Positions 10,272 through 20,194 of a DNA stretch of 64,000 nucleotides are shown here, piece after piece. The translations under genes were made by a program, and so were the position numbers. Under the pieces are notes generated by a model that was not told the DNA's origin, made no database searches, and was given only the letters and a program-made list of their open reading frames with translations. Location: contig WTXG01000088.1 in NCBI GenBank assembly GCA_022496185.1, positions 81,215-145,214 of the forward strand, in the 5' to 3' direction. How positions within the stretch are numbered: the first letter of the stretch is position 1; every line of letters begins with the position of its first letter. This DNA is from Multifurca ochricompacta (Eukaryota; Basidiomycota; Agaricomycetes; Russulales; Russulaceae).

Positions 10272-13200
10272 GTGGCTTCATCCAGCTGCAGTCAAACCCT
10301 GTTCAAAGAAGAGCTCATCAAACGCAGAGACGAGAATAATCTTTCACAACAGACACTTGGCTCTGCTGTCTGGAAAGACTTTGAAACCGAGTTTGGATAC
10401 TATGTCTATCACGATGGAAGATACCAACCGGTAGAGTACGACGACGAAAAGAGAGTTTGGTATTGTATCCGATACTCGGATAGCAGACATTCGTGGGTTA
10501 CTACCGCTCCCGCTCCACCAGAATTCGGTCTTGGACCGTGGAGAGAGAACCCGCCCGCGATCATCACCGACTCAGAACCAGAAGAATACGTCGAAGAGAA
10601 TAGTGAAGACGCACCAGTATTAGCATCGTCTACACCCCTGGTTGCACTGGCAGTTGTCACGATCAGAGCCCCTGCTTTGACAACCCCCCAGATATCCATA
10701 CAATCCGCAGATACCATTACCCCATTTCACCAGAACATGTCCACCATCGCTGCCCAACTCCCCGATCCCGTCCCTCCTCCTCCCCGCCCCGGTTGTCCCG
10801 AACATCCCTCCTCCATCAGGACGCCTGTCGGGAATCTTGCCCCAGACCTTCACAGGAGATCGCTCCCAGAGCAAGAAGTTCATGTTGGAGTTACCACGTT
10901 TAAAAACTTCAACCATGATGTGGCCCAAATCGTCAACCCCTTCCAGCGTGCCAACCTCTTCCTCTCCCTCATCAGGGGTGACGCCGTCGACGATTGGACC
11001 ATGGAACAGCTCGAGTGGTTGAACGAGCAGGTAGAGAGTGGCCGCCGTACTACCAGTGAAGGCCTCTGGGAGACCATAGCTCAGAGATTCAAAGACGCCT
11101 TCACTGATGGACAGGCAAAACAGAAAGCAGCCAGGGAATTAAAGTCCCTGAAAATGGAAAAGGGGAACTTGACGCCTATGTGGCAAATTCCGAAGCCTGG
11201 CAAACCGAGCAGGCTATGATACAGATGAAGAAGCAACCTTGGATCTCTTCTCCCAAGGACTGCCAACCCACTTGTCAAAAACATCATTCAGTTCCATCAC
11301 CTCATGACTGGGACGAATGGGTTGATGCTGCTCGACGACAGCAGCAGGATATCTCGACTTCCAAACACGATTTGGAGTCGACACCAAGAAAGGAAAAACT
11401 CGAGAACAATGGAAGGCCGCGTTTGGAGTCAAACCAGCGCACACTACTCAGAGGGATCCCAATGCTATGGATACCTCAGCCGACAGAGTCAGGGCAAGAG
11501 TCACGCTCACAGAAGACGAACGGCAACACTGATGAAGGAAGGAAGGTGTTTTCGCTGTAAGGGACAGGGGCATATGTCCCGAGACTGTCCAAAGAAGGGA
11601 GTACGGGTTGCGCAGCAAACGCGGCGCCAGCAGCCCCGTCAACAATAACCCACCGGCTGTAGACAAGCGGACTAAGGAAGAGAAGGCCCAGGACATATGG
11701 GCGAATATGATGAAAGAGAGCGAGGAAGTGCGAGCCATCCTTGTGGAGAAGGCATTCGCAAAGAAGGATTTTTGATAAGCTCTACCCCATTGGCCTGGGC
11801 AAGAGCACTCCATGTTACCTCTGTGTACACTAGTCGATTCAAATCATTAAAAATACCAGTTCATTTCGAGACTACACAGAGGACGGCCGATGAGACATCT
11901 TAGTGGACTCTGGAGCTACGGATAACTTTATCAGTCCAAGGATGATCAAAACTTTGGGACTAGGGAAGCAGGCTCTTCCCCAAGAGAAAAATATCTGGAA
12001 TATTGACAGAACTGCCAACCGTGCTGGAAAGATCACCACTACACCGACCTAAATGTCCAAGTCGGGGAAATAACAAAAGTCATTCGCTTTCTGATCACCG
12101 ACTTAGGGGACGAAGACCTCATTTTGGGATATCCATGGCTTGCTGCATTCGAACCCAGGATCAATTGGGCCGATGCAACAATGGATAAGGATTCATACCC
12201 CACCATCATTACGTCAGAGGCTACGATTATGCATCAGACATGGGGCGACAAAAGATGCAGATGCCAACAAGGAGACCTAGGTCGCTGTTATGCCACAGGC
12301 TTCAGAATTAGCCCAGAAGCGATACAGGGGCAGGCAGAGAAAACTTATGATGACATAGTACCGCGCACCTACCACCGCATTGGAAGGTGTTCTCAGAAGA
12401 AGAGTCACAGCGATTCCCACCCTCTCGACCCTGGGATCACGCCATAGACCTGCTCCCCGACACGCCGGCAGCAATCGACTGCAAAATCTATCCACTATCC
12501 CAGTCGAGCAGGTGGCGTTGACGGAATTCCTCGAAGAACATTTGGCGAAAGGATACATTCGCCCATCCAAGTCACAGTATGCCTCCCCTTCTTCTTCATC
12601 AAGAAAAAGGACGGCAAGCTGCGACCAGTCCAGGATTATCGACAATTAACGCTCACACAGTGAAGAATGCCTACCCCCTGCCGCTCATCTCCAACTCATA
12701 GACACCATGAGGGATAAGTCCCTCTTCTCAAAAATGGACGTGGGTGGGGGTACAACAATGTCAGGATCAAGGAAGGTGATCAGTGCAAAGCGGCGTTCAA
12801 ACAAATCAAGGATTGTTTGAACCGAATGTCATGTTCTTTGGCCTTACAAACTCACCAGCGACGTTCCAAGCCATGATGAACCACATCTTCCGCGATCTCA
12901 TTCTTACTGGAGAAGTAGTGGTCTACATGGACGACATATTGGTGGCCACCCCAGACAACCTAGATCACCACCGAGACCGTGTACATCAGGTGTTAGATAT
13001 ACTCCAAGAACACGACCTGTATCTCAAACCCGCAAAATGCTCTTTCGAGCAGCGCAGTGTTGAGTACCTAGGAGTCATCTTAGAAGGAGGACAAGTGCGC
13101 ATGGATCCCGTTAAAGTACAGGGGATCCGGGAGTGGCCAGTGCCGACCTGTGTCAAGGATGTCTGATCGTTCATTGGATTCTGTAACTTCTACCGACGCT

Positions 13201-14390
13201 TTGTCAAAGGATTCTCAGGCATCGCACGACCATTGAACGATCTCTTGAAAAAGGACGTGCCATGGCATTGGAGTTCAGCACAACAACAGGCGTTTGAACA
13301 GATCAGGGACCTAGTCGGCTCCGAGCCTGTACTTATCCAACCAGATCTGCGTCATCCCTTCGAACTGGAAGTAGATGCCTCACACTTTGCGAATGGGGCA
13401 GTATTATACCAAAGAGATACCGCACAAGTGCTTCACCCAGTGGCATACTATTCCGAGACCTTCTCCCCAGCAGAGAGGAATTATGACATCTGGGACAGAG
13501 AGCTCTTAGCCATAGTCAAGGCATTACGACACTGGCGACCTTACCTGGCCGGGACCCCACATAAGACCATCATCCACACCGACCATTCCAACCTATTGTA
13601 TTGGAAGGAACCCCACAAAATCAGTCGACGTGTGGCGCGAGAGGTTCTGGAGTTAGAAGAGTATAACTTCACCCTGAAACACATTGCTGGAAGCCAGAAT
13701 GCTAGAGCGGATGCACTGTCACGCAGACCAGATATGCACACAGGCGAGGATGACAATAATGACATCACTGTCCTCCCAGAAGAAGTGTTTGCGAAGGCTG
13801 CTGTAGTCAGCCTCCATGATATGGACCTATGGGCACAGATTCCCAAAATATGAACCAAGAACTATGCCATTCATGGGCCGATGCACACAATTTGAAAAAG
13901 GTCAACGGCCTTTGGTGGAAAGACGGCGATCGACTGGTTGTCACCGGTGGCGACAACATTAAGAGGGGGGTGATCCATTTTCACCACGACCTTCCCTCTG
14001 CAGGACACCCCGGTATCCACAACACCTACGCCTGGCCAAAAGAGACTATTGGTGGCCCAACATGAAAAAAGACGTCGAAAGTTATGTGCAAGGATGTGCA
14101 GCGTGTCAGGCAACAAGGTCAACACACACCCGAGAGTCCCGCCAATACACCCCATCGCTCCCATTACGTCGACCCCCTTTCAGACTATTGCCATGGATTT
14201 TATCGTCAAATTACCCAATCACAGGGCTTTGACACCATCCTTACAATCACCGACCACGACTGCTCCAAAGCGGCCCTGTTCATTCCCTGTCACGAGACTA
14301 TCACAGCTGAAGAAGTGGCAAAGCTGTACTGGATCATGTATACCGCCATTATGGACTCCCCAAGAAGATCATATCCACCGTGACACCAGG
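10272..14390 (+). pseudogene. Gypsy gag-pol, 5' part (gag, protease, RT, RNase H, integrase N-terminus), many frameshifts
   Basis: Gag is read from about 10272 to 11160 (capsid-like FQRANLFLSLIRGDAVDDW). It then breaks into several frames near 11170-11330. A CCHC knuckle lies at 11547-11588 (CFRCKGQGHMSRDC). The protease DSGAT is at about 11906. RT has FFGLTNSPATFQ and catalytic YMDD at 12924-12935, followed by a TGA at 13164-13166 where the family has Arg (VRSFIGF). RNase H has VDASHFANGAVL and HTDHSN (13370-13590). The integrase HHCC zinc region (HHDLPSAGHPG, then CAAC) spans about 13980-14105. At least ten frame changes split the polyprotein, so no full product can be made. Confidence 0.9.
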
Positions 14391-15277
14391 TTACGTCAAC
14401 GTTTGCTAGAGCCTTATGCAAAACGTTAGACATCGCGCAGAACATCTCCACAGCCTACCATCCACAGACGGACGGGCAGTCCGACGGACAAATCAATGGC
14501 TTGAACAATACCTCGGTTCTGGTGCAACAGCAGACAAGACGACTGGGCAAATGGCTATCAACTGCGGAGTTTGCTCACAACTCATGGCCCAATGGCACCA
14601 CGAAGACCACCCCCTTCTCCCTTATCATGGGCTGGACCCCGCGCACCACGTGGGTAGATAAGCCCACTCAAGTCCCTTCCGTAACCCAACGGATAAGCCA
14701 ATGGGAAGAGCTGCGACAATCGGCCAATCAGAATCTGGTAAAGGCACAACAGCTTCTGGCAGCACAGCCAAGCACTTTCACACCTTATCAGACCAATGAC
14801 TGGGTATGGCTCGAGGGCAGGAACATTCACACGTCACACCCCACGGCCAAGCTAGCGCCCCGACGTCACGGACCCTTCCAGATCACAAGGAAGCTGTCAG
14901 ACGTATCCTATGAACTGCAACTGCCGCCGAAATGGAAGATCCACCCGGTCTTCCATGCTAAGCTTCTAACCCCTTACAAGGAGACCTCCATTCATGGAGA
15001 AAACTTCCCGAGACCCCCGCCTGATCTTATCGATGGCGAAGAAGAATGGGAAGTGGAGCGCATTCTAGACTCCAAGCGACAAGGCCGAGGGCGCAAACTG
15101 TACTACCTAATCAAGTGGAAGGGATTCCCAGACTCTGACAGTTCGTGGGAACCAGCCGGAGATATCTCTGCTCCGATTCTTATCTCAGAGTTCCACTTAC
15201 GACACCCCAAGCGCCCAAGAACAATTAAAAGGAGGACAGACTCCCGACATCTTTTCCCCAGAACAACGCTTCACTAG
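14391..15277 (+). pseudogene. Gypsy pol, 3' part (integrase core remnant and C-terminal chromodomain)
   Basis: The integrase core shows the AYHPQTDGQSD stretch near 14456-14490, just before a frame change. From 14501 an open frame of 258 codons encodes the integrase C-terminal region (FAHNSWPNGTT, PFSLIMGWTPR, HPVFHAKLL). It ends in a chromodomain at about 15040-15165 (EWEVERILDSK, then YLIKWKGFPDSDSSWEP). The aromatic residues of the methyl-lysine cage are visible (Tyr/Trp/Trp). In this class the chromodomain directs integration to modified chromatin. The tail after it is basic (KRPRTIKRR). Confidence 0.85.
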
Positions 15278-15299
15278 CAACGTCCTAACCACAACCAAT

Positions 15300-16490
15300 A
15301 TGTCTTCTTTCATTGCTGCCTCCGCCGCTATCGACGCTTTCGCTACCACTCATGTGGTTGTAGAGGCTTTCCCCTCCGCTCATCCCTCCACTCGCCCTTC
15401 CTCCCCTATTGACTACGAGGCCGCAGAAGAACGAGTCAAGAACCAGTCACCCAATCCCGACGACAACTTCACCCATGCCAAAGAGCCCCACCCCAATGAC
15501 CTCATCGGTATGGAACAAGATGACGAAGTCCCTGAGTTCCCGTTCTTCGCCAATAACCCCAACTCATCAATGTACTTCCCTCTCGAAATCACCATGGCTG
15601 ACGGAGAAAAGGCCATAGCAAAGTACATATTTTACACCAACGGAGGGATGGATGTCGCAGGATGTATGAGGAAGGACGGGCCTGTCTACGGGGCCCTGGT
15701 TTATTTGGAAGAGCGGTATACAGGCCGTCTTCACCACACAATGAGTGACGAACAGTTGGGACACCTTGCAGCTGACGACCCCCGAGCTTTCGCAATCGAC
15801 GAAGTGATGAACGACATGCGACTCCCACGTCTCAAAGCCGAAGTCATGAGGCTGCGAAAAACCCTCACACTACGTACCACGCTCAACACCCAATACAAAG
15901 AATATGCAAAACAAATGACAAGGCTCACGAGGGGGATGTTCCAAGTGGAGCAGGAGCTGATGGAGATTCGGAAGAGACTGGAGAAAGGGGACGCGTACCA
16001 GACAATAGCTGAAAGGTACGCAGACACCTATGCACGACCCCTGCCCCCGCGATCATTAGGAGCGGCGCCACAACTATTGCCGAACCGATTCGAGATGCCA
16101 CGTATGCACGAAAACCCCCGTGGAGAGACTTGCTGGCGATGTGACAGCAAGTATCACATTAGCTGGAATTGTCTGCTCAACCGCAAATGGTGTCGTCACT
16201 GCCGAAGCAACCAGCATTGGAGTCGATTCTGCATATTTCGACGTCTGGGTGTCACTCCCACCATTGTCAATCCCTCAGGTTGGTGCGGAAAATGCCTACG
16301 ACATAATGCGGGACATCGCAAGCTCGATTGCCTGGTCTACGACCTGTGTCGCCAATGTGGACGACGCGGCCCATACAGGTTTTTGCGCACACACCAATGC
16401 GCGGCAGAAGAAGCTTACACTATGGAGGATCGGAATTTGGCGGACAATTATGTGGACTTGGTCCAGGATGACGACAGTGCGCGTTTCTAG
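15300..16490 (+). CDS. Extra ORF of the Gypsy element: coiled coil plus four Cys/His clusters, intact
   Basis: An uninterrupted 396-codon ORF starting with ATG 23 bp after the pol stop and ending 31 bp before the 3' LTR. Residues about 1-100 are acidic and Pro/Ser-rich. Residues about 90-150 look globular (FPLEITMADGEKAIAKY). Residues about 170-240 form a charged heptad-like helix, a probable coiled coil. From residue 278 come two canonical CCHC knuckles (CWRCDSKYHISWNC and CRHCRSNQHWSRFC), a variant (CGKC...H...C) and a fourth cluster (CRQC...HQC). No signal peptide or membrane segment is visible, so it is not a typical env. A second nucleocapsid or RNA-binding role is inferred. It is intact while gag-pol is wrecked, which suggests selection or recent sharing among copies. 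I do not recognise a named family. Confidence 0.8.
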   Translation: MSSFIAASAAIDAFATTHVVVEAFPSAHPSTRPSSPIDYEAAEERVKNQSPNPDDNFTHAKEPHPNDLIGMEQDDEVPEFPFFANNPNSSMYFPLEITMADGEKAIAKYIFYTNGGMDVAGCMRKDGPVYGALVYLEERYTGRLHHTMSDEQLGHLAADDPRAFAIDEVMNDMRLPRLKAEVMRLRKTLTLRTTLNTQYKEYAKQMTRLTRGMFQVEQELMEIRKRLEKGDAYQTIAERYADTYARPLPPRSLGAAPQLLPNRFEMPRMHENPRGETCWRCDSKYHISWNCLLNRKWCRHCRSNQHWSRFCIFRRLGVTPTIVNPSGWCGKCLRHNAGHRKLDCLVYDLCRQCGRRGPYRFLRTHQCAAEEAYTMEDRNLADNYVDLVQDDDSARF

Positions 16491-16521
16491 CTGGGTCAGC
16501 TCGAACCAGAAAGGAGGGTGA

Positions 16522-17108
16522 TGTTACGAACAGGGCCCAGTAGCCCTATTTTCTTTACCCTTCCCAACAGAGATCCCACTCGCCCACCGACTTTACACTT
16601 CCTCATCACATCTCCTTCGTGGGACCCCTCACGTGCACTGCTTCCATCCCCGTGACTGTTGTTTGGACTTGTATATACACTGTTTACCTATGCTTGCCCT
16701 TCTTATCTCGTTATCCTCTTATCTTACAATCGGACACTTACTTAGTTCCCTATCAGAAGCCAGGCTTTACGCCCTCCGCTTTTGGATATTTGGACCCACT
16801 TGACTCCGTGTTCTTATCTCATAGACGCCCACTGAATTACGTATATAAGTCCGCTGTAACTACCTTGTAGACCTCAGACTCGACTTATTGAATACATCGG
16901 TGCTTGTCTTCTGGACTTCCCTTTGAAAGCTCTGACTCGACCTTCTCAAGTACTTCTGGTACTTTCTGTTCAACATTGTCTTAGAGTGCAGCCTCTTTGA
17001 CTCTGACTCTTTCATAACGAACTCCAAAGGACCTTATTGGTCTTTTACCTGATAACGAACGAACGCTGTCACACAAGTCGTGTGGAACGTCCCGCACTGG
17101 ACGTAACA
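16522..17108 (+). repeat. 3' LTR of the Gypsy element
   Basis: 587 bp, base-by-base equal to the 5' LTR except for two transitions. It is preceded by a purine-rich tract (GAAAGGAGGGTGA, about 16509-16521), the expected plus-strand primer. Confidence 0.96.
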
Positions 17109-17200
17109 AGTAGTCACATTGTATCCGGATGTGGCCACGCAATTGGGTGCCATCCCGCAAGCGCGTTATAAAATTGATTCAAAAAAAAAAAAAAAAAAAA

Positions 17201-17216
17201 TAATCATTTATAAGAT
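17201..17216. repeat. Right target-site duplication of the LINE
   Basis: Exact copy of the 16 bp at 1529-1544, directly following the terminal A run. Confidence 0.95.
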
Positions 17217-17737
17217 AGATACTGCGTTAGTTTAGAACCCAGTCTTCTACCACAAAAATTGAGGTTAGTACTATTCTCACCTGTAGCTATAGCATTCTTA
17301 AACTGACTCTATTACTGTAGCTATTTGCTTTATAGTCTCCCACACTGACCATGCATATATAAGTAGCTCACTAGTTTGGCTGGGTTCATGTTACAGTTGG
17401 CTGACAATTCTGCATGAGTTCATAGTCAAGAATAGTTCTGACTAGTTTGACAGTGAGACAATTGCTGAGTACACAATGCAGAGCAAAGAAGAGGGTTCTG
17501 GGATTTGTGAGTCCTTCAGCCAATAAGATACAGGAGCTCAAGACTGAAGTCTTTGAGCTAGCTTCCTATGATATATATACAAGCCAGAAAGGACGACGTC
17601 ACCTATTGAGAACATAGTGGAATGTTATGGAAAGCAGGAGTGGCGTTGAGGGCGCTGCCTGTTGAGAATGAATAAAGTAGAAGATCGTAGAATGAACACA
17701 AAAGGAAAAAACTATTGAATATTAATGTGCCTCAAAG
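17217..17737. repeat. Repeat-like AT-rich DNA (family R3 at about 17455-17720)
   Basis: No gene is visible. The stretch 17455-17720 (GACAATTGC..., GGAGCTCAAGACTGAAGTC..., TTGAGAATGAATAAAG) matches, with divergence, the block at about 22110-22415 that interrupts the RNase T2 gene. It is therefore a dispersed repeat of unknown class. Confidence 0.55.
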
Positions 17738-17935
17738 CTTTTTTTTTTGAAGAAATCAATTTTATTCAAGCTTCAAGGCTGTGCCCAAATTGCGTGGCTA
17801 CTACTGGTACATAATCTACTGTGATGAAAAATGCAGGGAAGAGTGGGAACCACCATGTCTCTTGGTAGAGGAAAAAGAAAGGAAGGAGTGGAGTCAGCAG
17901 CCAAAGGCCGCGGACCCGTGTGGGGAGTAGGGTGT
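17738..17935 (-). mobile_element. LINE 3' stub, minus strand
   Basis: A poly(T) run is followed by AATCAATTTTATTC, a GTGCCCAAATTGCGTGGCTAC core and a CCACCATGTCTCTTGGTAGAGG segment. Reverse-complemented, these match the LINE tail at 61222-61574. It is a 5'-truncated insertion. Confidence 0.65.
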
Positions 17936-18357
17936 GAAGGTCCGGTTAACTTAACCGGAAAAAACTGGAAACTGGACCGAACTTGACCGAAAAAGACCGG
18001 ACTTGTCGGTTCTGGTTACTTCCACCTCACGCAGTTATCAGTCTTACATTTTTTTATATCATGAAATTCTTAACTCCTTTGCTGTCATATAGTGCTGTCA
18101 TATAATGTAGATAACAAGGAAGATGCCTGTTGAAAAATGCACAGAATATGGAGATTGATGCATGCATAAGACTTGAGGCCATCAGATACATTCAGCATTC
18201 CTTATAAAGAAAGTATATTCCTATTACTGACATATGATGTAACGCTTTTTGTCGATGTAACGTTTGTGACCCGTGTGTGACGTGTTTGTGACGGATTTGT
18301 ACTTCTCACTCCAAGTCATGTGACGATGATCATTTCTTATCTAATCACCAGATTCCT
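17936..18357. other. No gene seen; CCGGTT/CCGGAC-rich patch
   Basis: Bases 17938-18020 contain repeated CCGGTT, AACCGG, GGACCG and GACCGA words and then turn AT-rich. This could be the subterminal region of a DNA transposon, but no partner end was found. Confidence 0.3.
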
Positions 18358-18665
18358 CAGAGTTACTCTGTCCCTGGCGCAACTTGGGCGAGGCCCTGAA
18401 GCGTGTAACTAAACTCGATCCAAAAAAAAAGAAGAAAGAAGAAAAGGCGATGCCAGCACATTCTAGGTTCTGTACTTGAGGGCGAGCCGGATTAGGCCGA
18501 GTCGGTGACATCAAGCGTCTTCAGTAAGTTCACCCTTACGTTCCCCTCCTCAGGCTGTGCCACAACACATCTCCCCCTCTTTTCACAACTCCTTCTTTTT
18601 CATTTTAACAATGGGTTTTACTACAGTAGTACACTGCCACTCTCTCATGTTACAACAGTAGTTAC
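18358..18665 (+). mobile_element. Two LINE 3' stubs, plus strand
   Basis: The first ends at about 18420 in GTGTAACTAAACTCGATCC plus an A-rich tail, preceded by TTGGGCGAGGCCCTGAAG. A second piece (about 18478-18665) matches the LINE sequence at about 61300-61500 (ATTAAG/ATTAGG...GAGTYGGTGACAT, TCATGTT-ACAACAGTA). Both are truncated and lack coding capacity. Confidence 0.5.
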
Positions 18666-18671
18666 TGATAA

Positions 18672-18960
18672 ATGCAGCTGTAAAAAGGGTTTTTAGCTAT
18701 CTATTTAGATAGCGGATAAGTTCAGTTATTGTGGTCAAAACTGAACTGAAGTGAATGCATACAAAGTAGTGTCCTTATATACTGCTAAAATAGCATGACG
18801 ATAAAGGGAGAAACATGACTAATTAATTGTGACAAGATATGAAGGAGTGTGTTGTGCCGTGCAATATGGAATTGTCTTTGAATCAGTTAATGAAGATCAA
18901 GTCCACCCAGGTGTCCGGCTGTCCGGTTTTGAACTATCCGGTCGCTATCGGCCGGTCTCA
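18672..18960 (+). repeat. Dispersed repeat R2 (copy 1)
   Basis: It begins GCAGCTGTAAAAAGGG and continues through GATAAGTTCAGTTATTGTGG and GACTAATTAATTG. It is shared with about 39341-39520 and, more diverged, with 26137-26215. No ORF of note. The stretch 18960-20194 that follows shows no gene I can support. Confidence 0.6.
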
Positions 18961-20194
18961 ACACCCGGTAGTAACCGCGCAATTTTGGTTGGTCTGTATG
19001 GTCTCTTTGCGTTTCTCTTTTCCCTAGCTGATGCGAGTAAACCAGGTGGACCGGAAGGCTTATAGTCGCTCACGAACCTAAAGACGATAATTGTCGATCG
19101 CTGGCCATAGCTTTTACAGACGAGTATTCCCCGTCCACTGGACTACCCAGTTCGTTCACCTACACAAGCCTGGTAGATTTTTGACATATCCGACAGTGAC
19201 TGGATATGTTTCAGGGACGTCGCAAGTGGCGTAGTCGATGGCTAGTACGCCGATGGATGGCGCGAAAGCTGGGAAGGTCTTCAGCGCCTCTTCACTGCTG
19301 TGCGGCGACATTAGCCTTGAGTCACAACGTTGGGGTGTCCCATATATCCACGGTTCCTGCCGGCATGGGGCTCTTGTTTTTTTTTAGCAAAGGCCACGGA
19401 GAGTAATGACTTACGACCTGTTGGTCACTATTTGGTCTCACGACGGAATGCGTAATATCTCACGATCTAATTTAATTGTTGTTGTCTATGATGCACAATT
19501 TGAAGGAAGGAAGAGGAAGGCGAAAGAAGGGGGAAAGGTGTTCTATGGTATTTTTTTTTATGAGAACACTTGATGGTAGCGTGTGCAACTGTAACTGCAA
19601 CTGCAAGAGAGTCACCAAGTCACCAACATTAAGGTGCGGGGTCACTTATACTTACGGTTACAGATGGAACGGATTCGTAGAATCGTAGAATCAGAACGCG
19701 CGCGAACATTCTCGGCGTTAGCGATGTGGGTGGTAACAACGTGGTTACAACGTGGTAACAAACAACGTTCGGAATCTCGGGTCGGGTAAATGATCTCATC
19801 TCACATGGTAGCAACTTATCTTTGGGCTCGTCTTAAAACTAAACTCAACTGGTCACACATGGACGAACGGATGGACGAAAGCAAGCACGCACCTTCTCCA
19901 AAAGCGTTGACAAATCTATGACCGAGGTGCATTCCTTAAGTGGGCGTATCACTGGCACCCGCATATGTATTTCCCGCGGGTTTCAAAGACGATGCACGTT
20001 GTTGTCAAGTTCCATGCCCCACCTCACGACATCTCACTCCAAAAAACCAATCCTGGGATGTAACCGCGTGCACTGTCGAGTTTACCATGTGCAACATTGA
20101 AACGATCCATACGATAGTAAGAAGTGTTATCGACCCCCTTTTACCGCATATAAAGCTTGATAGTGGTATGCTGGCTCCATATCTTGCAGGCACG

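Larger units (their letters stand above)
9663..17108 (+). mobile_element. Complete Ty3/Gypsy (Tf1/sushi-like, chromodomain) LTR retrotransposon
   Basis: A 7446-bp element with 587-bp LTRs at each end and TG...CA termini (TGTTACG/CGTAACA). A perfect 5-bp target duplication AGTAG lies at 9658-9662 and 17109-17113, within the 3' UTR of the LINE. Order: 5' LTR, self-complementary primer site, gag, CCHC knuckle, protease, RT with YMDD, RNase H, integrase, chromodomain, an extra intact ORF, purine-rich tract, 3' LTR. The LTRs differ at 2 of 587 sites with no indels, so insertion is recent. Gag-pol carries many frameshifts nevertheless, so this copy was probably mobilised in trans. Confidence 0.95.
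1545..17200 (+). mobile_element. LINE (non-LTR retrotransposon), nearly full length, with two nested insertions
   Basis: The element is bounded by a 16-bp target-site duplication, TAATCATTTATAAGAT, at 1529-1544 and 17201-17216, and ends in a 20-nt poly(A) run. It holds a zinc-knuckle ORF1 and an endonuclease-RT-RNase H ORF2. Removing the solo LTR with one TSD copy (581 bp) and the Gypsy element with one TSD copy (7451 bp) leaves about 7.6 kb. The 5' end lies only about 150 bp before the ORF1 start, so the copy is probably 5'-complete. The 3' UTR is split by the Gypsy element and resumes at 17109 (target duplication first) with a tail also seen in other stubs of this window. The coding frames carry nonsense codons and frameshifts, so the copy is dead. 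Confidence 0.93.
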
